From contig CAJMAX010000008.1 in NCBI GenBank assembly GCA_905211505.1, forward strand, positions 1 to 29,393: DNA of 29,393 nucleotides, given 5' to 3'. A program made the translations under genes and the position numbers. Source of the stretch: an uncultured bacterium. Lineage in GTDB: Bacteria; Cyanobacteriota; Vampirovibrionia; Gastranaerophilales; Gastranaerophilaceae. The notes under the pieces were generated by a model, which was not told where the DNA came from, did not search any database, and saw nothing but the letters and a program-made list of their open reading frames with translations. Shown here piece after piece: positions 16,220-25,400 of the stretch; the first letter of the stretch is position 1; each line of letters starts with the position of its first letter.

Positions 16220-16477
16220 ATGAGATTAGTAGAGAAACTTAAAGAATTTGAGGGTCAGTATTTATTTATCCGCTGGGCGACAGGTGGTGAATATGGAAAG
16301 CTTATGTGCGTAGGCGAAGACTTTATAGAATTTAATATTCTGGATGTTGATAATATGGAATATCGTGAAACTTTATTAATCTATGCCCCTTTGATATTAG
16401 AAGTTTCTGTTGGTGGAGCTGATATTGCAAGAATTGTTGCAGAAGTTTCGTCTAAGATTAGCATGAATGAAAATTAA
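16220..16477 (+). CDS. Hypothetical small protein
   Basis: 85 residues, not recognised. The sequence begins MRLVEKLKEFEGQYLFIRWATG and alternates beta-like segments (LMCVGEDFIEFNILDV, ETLLIYAPLILEVSV) with a short C-terminal helix. The fold could be an SH3/Sm-like barrel (inference). TAGG about 9 nt and AGGA 1 nt before the ATG offer ribosome sites. A TTGACT lies at about 16166 but no clean -10 follows at standard spacing. Confidence 0.72.
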   Translation: MRLVEKLKEFEGQYLFIRWATGGEYGKLMCVGEDFIEFNILDVDNMEYRETLLIYAPLILEVSVGGADIARIVAEVSSKISMNEN

Positions 16478-16504
16478 TAATGAAATTTTTATTTTTGAGC
16501 AAAA

Positions 16505-16522
16505 AAAAAGTCACAACTTTTT
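16505..16522 (+). terminator. Possible terminator after the 85-residue protein gene
   Basis: AAAAAGT-CACA-ACTTTTT is a 7-bp stem with a T-run, 28 nt after the stop codon. It is low in GC, so efficiency is doubtful. Between it and aroQ (to 17052) there is no gene. TACATGC...GCATGTA (16567-16592) forms a 7-bp dyad, and repeats occupy 16712-16961. Confidence 0.4.
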
Positions 16523-16711
16523 GCGACTTGAACAATAATCTTGGGAGGAGATTTTGGGATAGTTTGTACATGCATGATAATGCAAGCATGTAATTTTGGT
16601 TACTTGTATATTAGAAATTTTAACAAAAATTTACAAATATAAAGTTTTGGGATTTTTATATCAGTTTTGATTGAAGACGTATAAATTCGTTTTGTAGAAC
16701 TAATAAATTGT

Positions 16712-16961
16712 CCCCCTGAACTTGTTTCAAGGGTTAATTTGGTAAAATAGATGCTGAAATAAATTCAGCATGACAATAAGAACAGATTATGAAACTCCGA
16801 GTAGGTGTAAAAATTACATTTGGTGAACTCAATTAATTTTTTGGATGACTGATACATTAGAACAATAATTATTTAATGTTATCAAGAATATTCTTCTGCT
16901 CTCATCCTGAACTTGTTTCAGGAACTTAGTGATAAACTATATTCTGAACCCGGTTCGGAAT
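16712..16961. repeat. Second field of dispersed hairpin repeats
   Basis: Four hairpins of the same style lie here. CCCCTGAACTTGTTTCAAGGG is at 16713-16733 (imperfect), ATGCTGAA...TTCAGCAT at 16751-16771 (8 bp), TCCTGAA...TTCAGGA at 16905-16923 (7 bp) and ATTCTGAACC/CGGTTCGGAAT at 16941-16961 (one mismatch). TGAC often follows the right arm. Repeat B copy 2 sits among them. Confidence 0.65.
16784..16840. repeat. Dispersed repeat B, copy 2
   Basis: Shares GAAACTCCGAGTAGG, AAAATTAC, TGAACTCAA and a final T-run, in the same order and spacing, with 11471-11528. Confidence 0.7.
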
Positions 16962-17040
16962 GACTGAAAATAATTAGGGATGATATTATATGCTTTGAGG
17001 ATTTTGGCGGAGAATTATATATAAGTTCCAAATTTTGTGT

Positions 17041-17046
17041 TATAAT
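17041..17046 (+). promoter_or_regulatory. -10 of aroQ, leaderless spacing
   Basis: Perfect TATAAT, ending 6 nt before ATG 17053. No Shine-Dalgarno can fit between. No convincing -35 is seen. Confidence 0.55.
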
Positions 17047-17052
17047 ATAAAT

Positions 17053-17508
17053 ATGGAAAAAGATTTAAATATACTCGTTATTAATGGTCCAAATATTAAT
17101 ATGTTAGGTGTCAGAGAGCCTGAACAATATGGTTCTAAGTCTTATAAAGATTTAGAAATGGAATTGCATGAATATTCCTTTGAGCTCGGGGTTAATCTTG
17201 AAATATTTCAAAGTAATTTTGAAGGCGAGATTGTTGAAAAGATTCAATATGCTCTGGGAAATTTTGATGGAATTATTTTAAATGCCGGAGCTTATACTCA
17301 TACCAGTGTGGCGATTCGTGATGCCTTGACTTCAGTTAAAATTCCTACTGTTGAAGTCCATATTTCAAATATATATAGACGTGAAGAATTTCGTCATAAC
17401 TCAATGTTTGCTGATGTTTGTGTGGGTCAGATTACCGGTTTTAAGATAGACAGTTATAAATTGGGACTTCAAGGTTTGGTTAATTTCCTAACCAGTGCAA
17501 ACGATTAA
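17053..17508 (+). CDS. aroQ: Type II 3-dehydroquinate dehydratase
   Basis: AroQ converts 3-dehydroquinate to 3-dehydroshikimate in the shikimate pathway and works as a dodecamer. The 151-residue length is typical. INGPNINMLGVREPEQYG holds the N-terminal signature with catalytic Y26. N78 (LNAGAYTHT), H103 (VEVHISN) and the REEFR arginines complete the active site. The start at ATG 17053 rather than 17035 fits both the family N-terminus and the TATAAT 6 nt upstream. It stands alone between repeats and a decayed regulator. Confidence 0.95.
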   Translation: MEKDLNILVINGPNINMLGVREPEQYGSKSYKDLEMELHEYSFELGVNLEIFQSNFEGEIVEKIQYALGNFDGIILNAGAYTHTSVAIRDALTSVKIPTVEVHISNIYRREEFRHNSMFADVCVGQITGFKIDSYKLGLQGLVNFLTSAND

Positions 17509-17524
17509 ATATTTTTTTTGTATT

Positions 17525-17620
17525 TTATTTAGATTTTGTTTTAAAATCAGCTAATTCATCAAGGCTGATATCAAATACTTCTGCTAGTTTAATAAAGTTT
17601 ATCAAACCAATATTTATTGT
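17525..17620 (-). pseudogene. C-terminal remnant of an XRE-family HTH regulator (copy 3)
   Basis: The minus strand reads TINIGLINFIKLAEVFD followed by ISLDELADFKTKSK and a TAA stop. This is the last helices of a Cro/C1-type domain (compare YDISKVLDIDINDLL in regulator 2). The first half of the domain, including the DNA-recognition helix, and the start codon are missing. The remnant abuts a prepilin gene that has lost its start, in the divergent order of the two intact pairs. A single deletion through the shared promoter region explains both losses. Confidence 0.7.
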
Positions 17621-17629
17621 AGATATAAT

Positions 17630-18261
17630 AAAGGCTTTACTTTAGCAGAATCATTAATAACTGTTGGCCTCATTGGGATTGTTGCAGCAATAACAATTCC
17701 TAGCTTAATTACAAAAATTCAGGATATGCAATATAAAACAGCTGCTAAAAAAGCTTATAGTGTTGCTCAGCAAGCTTTTAGGTCTATGCAGGATGATGGT
17801 AAAGTTTTGGAGGAATATTATTTAAATCCTCAAACTTTCAAAAACGATTTTATGGCATATTTTAAAGTAGCACAGGATTGTGGTTTGAAAAATTGTGTTC
17901 CTTTTTCATATAATTCTAATGTTTATAGAACCTTAAACGGTGAAAATGCGGATGCCTCACTGATGGATGAAGGTCAATTTTCTACTTTAGACGGGCAATT
18001 TTGGATGATTCAAAATTCCTCACAGTCGACTCTTTTACTTATAACAGTAGATGTTAATGGGTATAAGTCAACGCCTAATGTTTGGGGGAGAGATGTTTTT
18101 ACTTTCTGGGTAAATAAAGATGGCAATCTTTATCCTATGGGGGTACCAGAGTCTAGATGGCCTGTAAAAATTTCATGTGATAGAAAAAATCTTTAAAGAA
18201 TTATGGACCAATTCAAGGAATTGGTTGTATGTATAACGTAATTAATAATATAGATTACTAG
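17630..18261 (+). pseudogene. Decayed prepilin-like gene (copy 3)
   Basis: The frame enters at NKG|FTLAESLITVGLIGIVAAITIPSLI, with the canonical Gly at -1. No ATG, GTG or TTG lies in frame between the upstream stop at 17585 and this motif. The body matches prepilin 2 (DEGQFSTLDGQFWMIQN; TVDVNGY..TPN..GRDVFTF). At 18184-18189 a run of six A seems to have lost one base: the frame stops at 18196, but the next frame continues KNYGPIQGIGCMYNVINN to TAG 18261, like the GIACAQ tail of prepilin 2. An internal ATG at 17726 would give a product with no prepilin signal. Confidence 0.72.
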
Positions 18262-18292
18262 TTTTAGAGTTGTTGCTCACTCTTGTAATTTT

Positions 18293-18625
18293 TTATTTTT
18301 TTGCAACAAATTCTTGATGCATTTTTTCAATCATTTTAAGAGTATCTTCTTCGCTGTGAGTTTCAGCATATTTATCAATAGCTTTGTTTAACTCTTGTGC
18401 TAATTTAGGATTTTTTTCTAAAAATTTCATATCACTTTCCACTGAATCTGTTGAAATTTGTGATTTTCCAAGAGATGCTGCCGGCATGCTTGATAAATCT
18501 TTTATTTCTTTAGATTCTGCAGAGTTAACAGTTGTTTCATCAAGGGTGATATCTTCAACAGCTGGTTTTTGCTGTATGCTTTTGAAGTTCAAATTGTTGA
18601 TGTTATTGTTGTCTATTTCTCTCAT
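18293..18625 (-). CDS. Hypothetical Asn-rich small protein
   Basis: 110 residues, not recognised. The N-terminal ~60 residues are low-complexity (Asn, Ser, Thr, Glu) and probably disordered. The C-terminal ~45 residues are strongly helical and charged (FLEKNPKLAQELNKAIDKY, then EEDTLKMIEKMHQEF). AAGGTGAT lies 3-4 nt upstream of the ATG. In style it resembles the N-terminal half of the protein at 10044-10709. Confidence 0.72.
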   Translation of the reverse strand: MREIDNNNINNLNFKSIQQKPAVEDITLDETTVNSAESKEIKDLSSMPAASLGKSQISTDSVESDMKFLEKNPKLAQELNKAIDKYAETHSEEDTLKMIEKMHQEFVAKK

Positions 18626-18812
18626 AGTATCACCTTACTTTCAGAAGATTACTTCATTTTATATCATCATGTTTTGGTTTTTAGTTAGAAAACAGCTAAA
18701 TAATATTTTTTGCTACTTTTAATCAAAAAAAATTACAAAAATTTACATGTAATTTTTCAATAATTTTTCATGTTATTATGTATTATATACTATAAAAGGA
18801 AGTAATGCAATT

Positions 18813-19937
18813 ATGAATTTAGAAAAATTCTTGAAGGATTTATGGTGGACTATTACTGCGGCGAATACAATTAATGATTTGCCGGATTCAATTATTTTTG
18901 TAGATTCTAAAGGTTTCGTAAAAAGAGCAAATAAAAAAGCTTTTGAGTGTTTTGGATTAACAATTGAAGAAACAAGTCCTATAATGCTCAAAGATTTTAT
19001 AAAAGATGGTATGGATGCTGTTTATTCTTCTATTAATGCTCAAAAACCGGTTGTTGCAACCGCTTCAATTCCAGGCAGGGATTTTTATGTTGAACTGAAT
19101 GCATATAAAAAAGGCAATGGCTATTGTGTTGCAATCAGAGATTTGACAAAGTTAACAGATGAAATTGTAACAGAAGAAAAAATTGCTAGGTTTAATGGTG
19201 AAAAAAATGCAATGCTAGTTAAGTTGGAAAATGATATTAAATCTCCAATTAATTCAATATCCGGATTTTCTCAAGGGCTTCTTGACGGACTTGGAGGGGA
19301 ATTGTCAGATAAGCAGGCAAAATATATTAAAATTATAAACTCAAACTCCCAGGAACTTTATCATTTTATGGATAAGTTTTTAGAGTTTACAGAAGCTGAG
19401 TCTTCGTTATACGAACCTGTGTATCAAAACTTTGATATAGTTGAAGCGTTCAAGACTGTAATAAAAGATTTTGAATCTGTTTTGCAGGAAAAAAAGCTGG
19501 CTTTTGACTTTGATTATGAGTCAATTGACAAACGGACTGTTTATACTGATTTGAAAGCTGTTCAAAAAGCGTTAAGAAATATTTTGGAAGTAGCTCTGGC
19601 AATGACAGATGCCGGATATTTGACTATAAAATTAAAGCAACCGGATGAAAAAGCTGCAAGTAGATTCGGGCTTACTGCTATTGATTATAGTAAAGGGTAT
19701 TTGCAAATTTCGATTAGGGACACAGGTATAGGTATTTCTGATGAAGATATGAAGTATTTATGTGATCCATATGCTCAATTGGAAAAAGGAAAAAAATATT
19801 TATTAAGAGCATTTCAAATGGGAGCAGCTAGTATATTAATAAAGAGAGCCGGTGGTTATATTTATGTACGTTCTGAAGTTATGAAAGGCTCAAGATACGA
19901 TATAATTATACCTGTTGAAAAGGGAAATCATGAGTAG
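18813..19937 (+). CDS. PAS / histidine-kinase-like protein lacking the phospho-acceptor histidine
   Basis: 374 residues. A PAS-like domain spans about 18-115 ([26 protein letters not shown]). A HisKA-like helix pair (130-195) and a HATPase_c-like region (205-370) follow. In the H-box the expected SHELRTPLN reads ENDIKSPIN, so Asn 140 replaces the phosphorylated His. In the N-box the second Mg-binding Asn is Val 260 ([10 protein letters not shown]). The G1 box DTGIGI (303-308) is kept, but the GxGLGL lid box is replaced by MGAASILIK. Autophosphorylation is therefore unlikely. No membrane helix is seen. The stop overlaps the start of the ABC ATPase gene by 8 bp, implying joint function. Confidence 0.83.
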   Translation: MNLEKFLKDLWWTITAANTINDLPDSIIFVDSKGFVKRANKKAFECFGLTIEETSPIMLKDFIKDGMDAVYSSINAQKPVVATASIPGRDFYVELNAYKKGNGYCVAIRDLTKLTDEIVTEEKIARFNGEKNAMLVKLENDIKSPINSISGFSQGLLDGLGGELSDKQAKYIKIINSNSQELYHFMDKFLEFTEAESSLYEPVYQNFDIVEAFKTVIKDFESVLQEKKLAFDFDYESIDKRTVYTDLKAVQKALRNILEVALAMTDAGYLTIKLKQPDEKAASRFGLTAIDYSKGYLQISIRDTGIGISDEDMKYLCDPYAQLEKGKKYLLRAFQMGAASILIKRAGGYIYVRSEVMKGSRYDIIIPVEKGNHE

Positions 19938-20928
19938 TGTAATTCTTAAAAATGTACGAAAAACATATGATAACAATAAAACTGTTATCAATAATGTTAA
20001 TCTTGAGATAAAGGATAAAGAGTTTGTTGTTCTTGTAGGAGCGTCAGGTTGTGGTAAATCTACACTTTTAAGAATGATTGCCGGATTGGAAGATATTTCT
20101 GATGGAGAAATATATATAGGAGATAAAAAAGTAAATAATGTAGCTCCAAAAGATAGGGATATAGCCTTTGTTTTTCAGAGTTATGCATTATATCCACATA
20201 TGACAGTCAGAGAAAATATTGCATTCGGGTTAAAAATGCGCAAAGTTGACAGTGCAACAATTGAGAAAAAAGTTTTGGAGGCTGCTGAAATTTTGAATTT
20301 AGGTGAATATCTTGATAGAAAACCTAAGCAGTTATCAGGAGGACAGAGACAGCGTGTGGCTTTAGGACGTGCTATTGTGAGAAATCCTAAAGTTTTTCTC
20401 ATGGATGAGCCTTTGTCTAATCTTGATGCTAAGCTGCGTGTTCAAATGCGTTCAGAAATTAAAAAATTGCACGAAAAATTGCAAACTACATTTATCTATG
20501 TGACTCATGATCAGACGGAAGCTCTGACAATGGGGGATAGAATTGTTGTGCTTAATAATGGGGATATCCAGCAGGTTGATAGCCCTGATGAAATTTATAA
20601 CAATCCAAAAAATACTTTTGTAGCAGGGTTTGTTGGTTCCCCACAGATGAATTTTATAAACGGCAAAGATATTGGTCTTGATGAAAATATTTTATATGGT
20701 GTCCGTCCTGAAAAAATGACAAGAGCCGATGGAGATATAAAATTGACAGTTGAAGTCGAAATTTCTGAAATGCTTGGCAGTGAAAAGATTGCATATTTTA
20801 ATATAGGTGATAAAAAATGTTCAGCAAAATTAGATGCTGATTACACAATAGGTAAAACGATTGAGTTATCTTTTAGAAGTTCTGATTTGTATAAATTTGA
20901 TTCAGCAACCGGTGTCAGGATTTATTAA
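19930..20928 (+). CDS. ABC transporter ATPase of the sugar-uptake (UgpC/MsmK/MalK) type
   Basis: 332 residues. Walker [10 protein letters not shown] is at 37-45, Q-loop [11 protein letters not shown] at about 80-90, signature LSGGQRQR at 135-142, Walker [13 protein letters not shown] at 156-167 and H-loop His 193 (VTHDQTEA). A TOBE/OB-type C-terminal domain follows (VRPEKM...). This is the CUT1 subfamily that energises sugar or glycerol-phosphate importers. No permease or binding protein is in the window, so it may serve several importers, as MsmK does. ATG 19930 is preferred to the TTG at 19915: AAGGG lies about 5 nt upstream and the protein then begins like its family. It overlaps the sensor gene by 8 bp and the next minus-strand gene by 4 bp. 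Confidence 0.93.
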   Translation: MSSVILKNVRKTYDNNKTVINNVNLEIKDKEFVVLVGASGCGKSTLLRMIAGLEDISDGEIYIGDKKVNNVAPKDRDIAFVFQSYALYPHMTVRENIAFGLKMRKVDSATIEKKVLEAAEILNLGEYLDRKPKQLSGGQRQRVALGRAIVRNPKVFLMDEPLSNLDAKLRVQMRSEIKKLHEKLQTTFIYVTHDQTEALTMGDRIVVLNNGDIQQVDSPDEIYNNPKNTFVAGFVGSPQMNFINGKDIGLDENILYGVRPEKMTRADGDIKLTVEVEISEMLGSEKIAYFNIGDKKCSAKLDADYTIGKTIELSFRSSDLYKFDSATGVRIY

Positions 20929-21134
20929 TTTTCTTTTATAAATTCGATTCGATAACCAATTATTTTAGCGATTAATTGGCATTCTTTTAATGTTAGAGTG
21001 TCGCGTGCGAGTTTCCCGTATAGACTTCCTTGAGTGTATTTTTCGTTGGATAGTTCGGACATTTTTTCAGCAAGTTTTGCAATACTCATATTATTTAATG
21101 TTAAAAGAGATCTTATGTAGTTCTTATTATTCAT
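20925..21134 (-). CDS. Small HTH protein (69 residues)
   Basis: The sequence [30 protein letters not shown], then [31 protein letters not shown], has the pattern of a small helix-turn-helix family common in Firmicutes and gut bacteria (LAE..S.....YTQGSL..KL). Its target is unknown. There is no Shine-Dalgarno: TGT-TATAAT ends 6 nt before the ATG, giving a leaderless mRNA. A perfect 46-bp palindrome lies 34 nt upstream, so it may bind there and control the divergent gene. Confidence 0.83.
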   Translation of the reverse strand: MNNKNYIRSLLTLNNMSIAKLAEKMSELSNEKYTQGSLYGKLARDTLTLKECQLIAKIIGYRIEFIKEN

Positions 21135-21140
21135 AGCAAT

Positions 21141-21149
21141 ATTATAACA
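21141..21149 (-). promoter_or_regulatory. Extended -10 of the small HTH gene
   Basis: On the minus strand TGT-TATAAT, a perfect extended -10, ends 6 nt before the ATG at 21134. No clear -35. Confidence 0.55.
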
Positions 21150-21152
21150 TAA

Positions 21153-21181
21153 TTGACTATATATTCATATCTATGTATAAT
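21153..21181 (+). promoter_or_regulatory. Strong promoter facing the 77-residue protein gene
   Basis: TTGACT, 17 nt, TATAAT (21176-21181). The -10 and predicted start lie inside the left half of the 46-bp palindrome, so occupancy of the palindrome would block it. Confidence 0.65.
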
Positions 21182-21214
21182 AATTCTCATATATGAGAAT
21201 TATTATACATAGAT
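21169..21214. promoter_or_regulatory. Perfect 46-bp palindrome, likely operator
   Basis: All 23 bases from 21169 to 21191 pair with 21192-21214. Half-site elements are TATAATAATTCTCATA and its mirror. It separates the small HTH gene (minus) from a small unknown gene (plus) and covers the plus-strand promoter. Its sequence is unrelated to the 44-bp palindrome at 14140. Confidence 0.85.
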
Positions 21215-21248
21215 GAGATTAATTTTAATAAAGATTAAGGATAATAGA

Positions 21249-21479
21249 TTGAATATGAATAAGCAAACAGATACAAAATTTTTAAAATCAAAACTAAATT
21301 TTATTGCATATAAATTTATAGTAGTAGAGAGTCTTGCTCGAATATTAACTACTTGTATGCGGGAACCTTCATATTTGGAGCCATATGATTGTGAATGTCT
21401 CCAGTCTGTTCTGTATAACAAAATAAAAGATTTACATTCAAGGTTCAACACTCTCGAAAAAATTATAAATAATATGTAG
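21249..21479 (+). CDS. Hypothetical small protein next to the 46-bp palindrome
   Basis: About 77 residues, not recognised, probably helical: FLKSKLNFIAYKFIVVESLA, then SVLYNKIKDLHSRFNTLEKI. Cysteines occur at TTCM and DCECL. Three starts are possible. TTG 21249 has AAGGA exactly 7 nt upstream, so it is preferred. ATG 21255 would have 13-nt spacing. ATG 21213 lies in the palindrome with no ribosome site. It is convergent with the next gene, 8 nt apart. Confidence 0.62.
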   Translation: MNMNKQTDTKFLKSKLNFIAYKFIVVESLARILTTCMREPSYLEPYDCECLQSVLYNKIKDLHSRFNTLEKIINNM

Positions 21480-21487
21480 TTGATTTT

Positions 21488-21655
21488 TTAGTAACGCCAG
21501 TGTTTATCGTCAGGATTTTCTACCCATATAACTGTTACATCCGGCTGTCTGTAAAATGGGTTAAACCAGTGGCTGTCGTCTGTAAAATCTATTATTGCAT
21601 CATAATATGAAATCTTTTTCGCAATTTTTTTTGTATATTCAAGTAAATCTGTCAT
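21488..21655 (-). CDS. Hypothetical small acidic/aromatic protein
   Basis: 55 residues, not recognised. An N-terminal helix (MTDLLEYTKKIAKKISYYDA) is followed by an aromatic, acidic tail (FTDDSHWFNPFYR, then VIWVENPDDKHWRY). ATG 21655 is chosen over 21727: AGGAAATT directly precedes it, while the upstream extension is hydrophobic and lacks a site. TATAAT at 21683-21678 on the minus strand is a possible -10. Confidence 0.6.
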   Translation of the reverse strand: MTDLLEYTKKIAKKISYYDAIIDFTDDSHWFNPFYRQPDVTVIWVENPDDKHWRY

Positions 21656-21772
21656 AAATTTCCTAACTATCATAACAATTATATTTTGTATTATTGGAGT
21701 CTTAAAATAATCCCCGAAAAGTATCAAACGGGTATGTTTATTATTCCCTAAAAGGATTACTCTGGTTTAGTC

Positions 21773-21801
21773 TTGTTATTTTTTTGATAAAAAATTATGA
21801 T
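21773..21801 (+). promoter_or_regulatory. Promoter of the rubrerythrin gene
   Basis: TTGTTA, 17 nt, TATGAT, then a 20-nt leader with AAAGGAG 7-8 nt before the ATG. I saw no convincing PerR box. Confidence 0.55.
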
Positions 21802-21828
21802 GTACGGGGTAATAAAGGAGTGTTATAA

Positions 21829-22407
21829 ATGAATAAAAGTATTAAAGGCTCAAAGACAGAACAAATATTAATAAATTCATTTGCAGGCGAAGCTCAGGCA
21901 AGAAACAGATATACATATTTTTCCAAGATTGCTAAAAAAGAGGGATATGAACAAATCTCTGCTATCTTTTTGGAAACTGCTGAAAATGAGTTAGAGCATG
22001 CGAAATTGTTTTACAAACATGTTGGGAATCATTCAAATGCTCATGTTGACGGATTTTATCCCTTCTTTTTAGGAACAACGGAACAAAATTTAAAATCTGC
22101 CATTGATGGTGAAGAAGAAGAGTTTAGCGTGCTTTACTATAATGGTGAATTGATTGCTAAAGAAGAGGGTTTTGATGAAATATCCGATACTTTCCGGCAT
22201 GTAAGAGTTTCAGAACAACATCATGCAAGAAGATATAAAGAATTATACGAAAACTTGAAAGATGATTCTATATTCAAAAAAGATAGAAAAGAAGAATGGA
22301 TATGCCGAAAATGCGGTTATATATATATTTCAGATGAAGCACCTCATGTATGTCCTTGTTGTGAACATCCTAGAGCTTATTTTCAATTACTATGTGAAAA
22401 ATACTAG
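21829..22407 (+). CDS. Rubrerythrin
   Basis: This non-haem iron protein reduces hydrogen peroxide in anaerobes, taking electrons from reduced rubredoxin or NADH systems. The 192 residues form the classical two-domain protein. The diiron four-helix bundle supplies E21, E54, H57 (ENELEHAKL), E95, E98, E129 and H132 (SEQHH). A C-terminal rubredoxin-like domain has C159-x2-C162 and C175-x2-C178. Its presence fits an anaerobic gut lifestyle. AAGGAG precedes the ATG. It has its own promoter and no co-directional partner close by. Confidence 0.95.
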   Translation: MNKSIKGSKTEQILINSFAGEAQARNRYTYFSKIAKKEGYEQISAIFLETAENELEHAKLFYKHVGNHSNAHVDGFYPFFLGTTEQNLKSAIDGEEEEFSVLYYNGELIAKEEGFDEISDTFRHVRVSEQHHARRYKELYENLKDDSIFKKDRKEEWICRKCGYIYISDEAPHVCPCCEHPRAYFQLLCEKY

Positions 22408-22426
22408 ATATGTATGATTTTTTTTA

Positions 22427-22456
22427 TTGCACTAAATACACATATTATAATATAAT
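22427..22456 (+). promoter_or_regulatory. Promoter cluster of the AsmA/TamB-like gene
   Basis: TTGCAC, 18 nt, TATAAT (22451-22456). Two further TATAAT hexamers lie at 22446-22451 and 22460-22465; the last touches the ATG. There is no Shine-Dalgarno, so the mRNA has at most a few leader bases. Confidence 0.5.
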
Positions 22457-22465
22457 AAGTATAAT

Positions 22466-25400
22466 ATGAAGAAAAAATGGAAAATTGTAACAGCAGCGGG
22501 AATTTTATTGTTAACTTGCGGGTTTTATACGTGGGGAATTCCTGCTGTTGTTAATATAAAAGCCCATAAGAATTTTATCGAAAATAAAATATATGAAAAT
22601 TCAGGATATATTGTTGATATTGGAAATCCTGAGCTTTCTATGGGTATGTTTCCTTCAGTATGGATAAAAACAGATAATTTTTCTATTTTAAATGAAGATA
22701 ACTCTAAGGCTCTTTCTATTGAAAATCCTAGATTTAAGGTAAAAATATTTCCTTTGCTATTTAAAAAAGTTGAAATATCAAAAGTGTCTGCAACAAAAGA
22801 AGATATTTATTTTGTATTGTCAAAAGAGGGTAAATTCCAGCTTGGCGAATATCCGTTGCAAGTTAATGCAAAACAAGATTTTACTTTAGAAAAAATGGAT
22901 TTGAACCTGGGAGCATATAATGTTTTGTTGGATGATAAGCTTAATGGGCAAAAATTAACAGTAAATGGAGAATATTTTGAGCATGGCAAATTTGTTCAAA
23001 ATAAACAATTAAAGTTTGGAACAAAAGGTGTTTTAAAAGTTCAAGATAAAGCTACTGATTATTTTGCCGATGTTGAAATTAATTTGCCTATCAATCAATT
23101 TAGTGAAGATAAATTGAAAATAAATGCTAAAATCGAGGATTTTGATATTTCTTCTATTGCAGAGTATGCCAGAATTTTATCAAAAGACCAACTTAAAGAT
23201 TTAAATGGTACTGTGAATTTTTCTGCAACAACTGAAGATAATAGTTTTGGGCATAAAAGGGTTATAGCAGAAGTTTCAACAAAGAATCTTGAAATTCTTG
23301 GTAAAGATAAAGCAGCTTCAATAATATATAAAGATGATTTAACTGCAAAGATTAATTTTACTACAGTTGAAAACGGTGTTAATTTTAAAAATTCAACTAT
23401 AACTTCAAAAAATATATATGCATCTGTTGAAGGCAGTATATATAAACTGGGACAAAAATATCCGTATCTTGATTTGAGTGTTGCTGCTAAAACTTCGAGA
23501 TTGGATGAGATTTGCTCTCTTTTACCAGGAACAGAAACTCTTATTCCTGAGTTTAACTTGTATAAATTGAAAAAATATGTATTTTATGGCAGTGGTGAGG
23601 GAAAAATTAAATTTAAAGGTGTTGCCAATAGACCATTTGTAACCGGTTTTGTTAAAATACGAGACGGATATTTAATTCACCCAATAAAAGGCGCTCCTGC
23701 AAATGCGAATATTGATTTAAATTTTGTTGGAAAAAAAATGAATCTTGATGTATATGTTCCAACAAGCAAGGATCAATCGGTAAGTGTTAAAGGTATGGTT
23801 CTTATTGATGGTTCAAAATATTCGGAGCTGCAAATAGAAAGTACCGATTCAGTATCACTTGCTCCGGCGCAGGAAGTTTTAAATCCATTGCATGAAATTT
23901 TGAAGTTTCAACTCGGTCCGGTACCAATTTTAAAAGTGGCAGGGCTTGGAGGTATCAAGCTCCGTTCTGCCGGTAAAAAGGTAGATCCGCATATTTGGGG
24001 CGAAATTCATTTTAGAAATGTAACGGCCTCATTTAATGATATTCACAATTTAGTTTTAAAAAATGGTTCAGGTGAAGTTATTTTTAATGATACGCAAACG
24101 ACTTTTAAAAGTTATCATGCAACAATAAATGGTAAGCCCGTTGAAATAAAGGGTGATTGTTCTGTTTTAGGAAAGTTGAATGTTCTTGTTACTTCAAAAG
24201 GTCAGAATATTCCTCAGTTGATAAAAGTAATTAATACTTCTCCAATCCTTGTAGATATTCAAAAAGTTGTTGCACCTTTTACTAATCCTCGTGGTGTTGC
24301 TGATGTATTTCTAAATATTTACGGTAATGCAAAAAATGCTGAAACTATTGAATTTAACAAAGATTTATTTGCTAAAGGAACAATAACTCTTCATAACGCG
24401 ACAACTGTGATGCAGGATACCTACTTGCCATTTACCAGGGTAAATGGAGTAGTTAATTTTAATCAATACGATTCAGATTATGATATAAACGGTTATGTTA
24501 GAGGTTCTAAAATTTTTGTAAAAGGTACAGGGTCAAATTCTCAGATTGATTTAACTGCTAAATCTGATAGGTTTGCAATAGGGGATTGTAATGATTTGTT
24601 GTATCCAAAGATGAATTTGCCTTATCAAAAAGAAGTGGGCAAGATAGATGTTGCTTTTACCGGACATTATAAGGGAGTTGCCGAAGCTGGAAAACTTGAT
24701 TATAATAATGTTCTTGTAGATGGAAAATTCTTATCAAACAGAGCTTCATCAAATCCTATAAAAATTAATGGCGGAACGTTTACAATTAGAAAAGGAGAGC
24801 TTAAGACATCACAGTTATCAGGATTGTTTAATAATAATCCATATACACTTTCTTTAACTCTTACAGATATTTACGATAAAATGAATATTTCGAATGCTGT
24901 CTTTAATTTTAAAAATTTTGATGTAAGTGTTCTTAATGTCGTAAAAACACAAATGAAACTTCCAAAAGAGTTAGAACAACAAATGGCATTGATATCTGAT
25001 ATTAGAGGTAAAACAAATATCAATGGTCATATTAATAATGGCAAAATTTGGGCAAATACTAATCTGGCAAATATAAGTTTTGTTTACAAACCGTATAATA
25101 CTCTTGTAAGAATTTTGAATGGTCAGGCAAAGATTCGAGGTAATGAACTTTATTTAGAACGTGTAAATACAAAAGTCAGTTCAATGCCAGTCTTTATTGA
25201 CGGGAGCGTTTCAGATATCTATACAAAACCGAATTTGCATTTGTTTGTAAGTGCAAAACCTACTCAAGTGTTTTTTGATAGATTTTTGAATTCAAAATCT
25301 GTTTACCCTGTAAAACTAAAGGGAGATGTGAATTTTAATGCACATCTTAGAGGAACATTGGAGCGTCTTGGAATTAGATCAAATTTAAATATCGGAGAGA

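Noticed and set aside
17726..18196. Intact 156-residue secreted protein
   Set aside because: The frame is open upstream through a prepilin signal without a start codon, and a pilin-like tail continues in the next frame, so it is better read as a decayed gene.
18384..18722. 112-codon plus-strand ORF
   Set aside because: It is antisense to the Asn-rich small protein gene, which has a good ribosome site.
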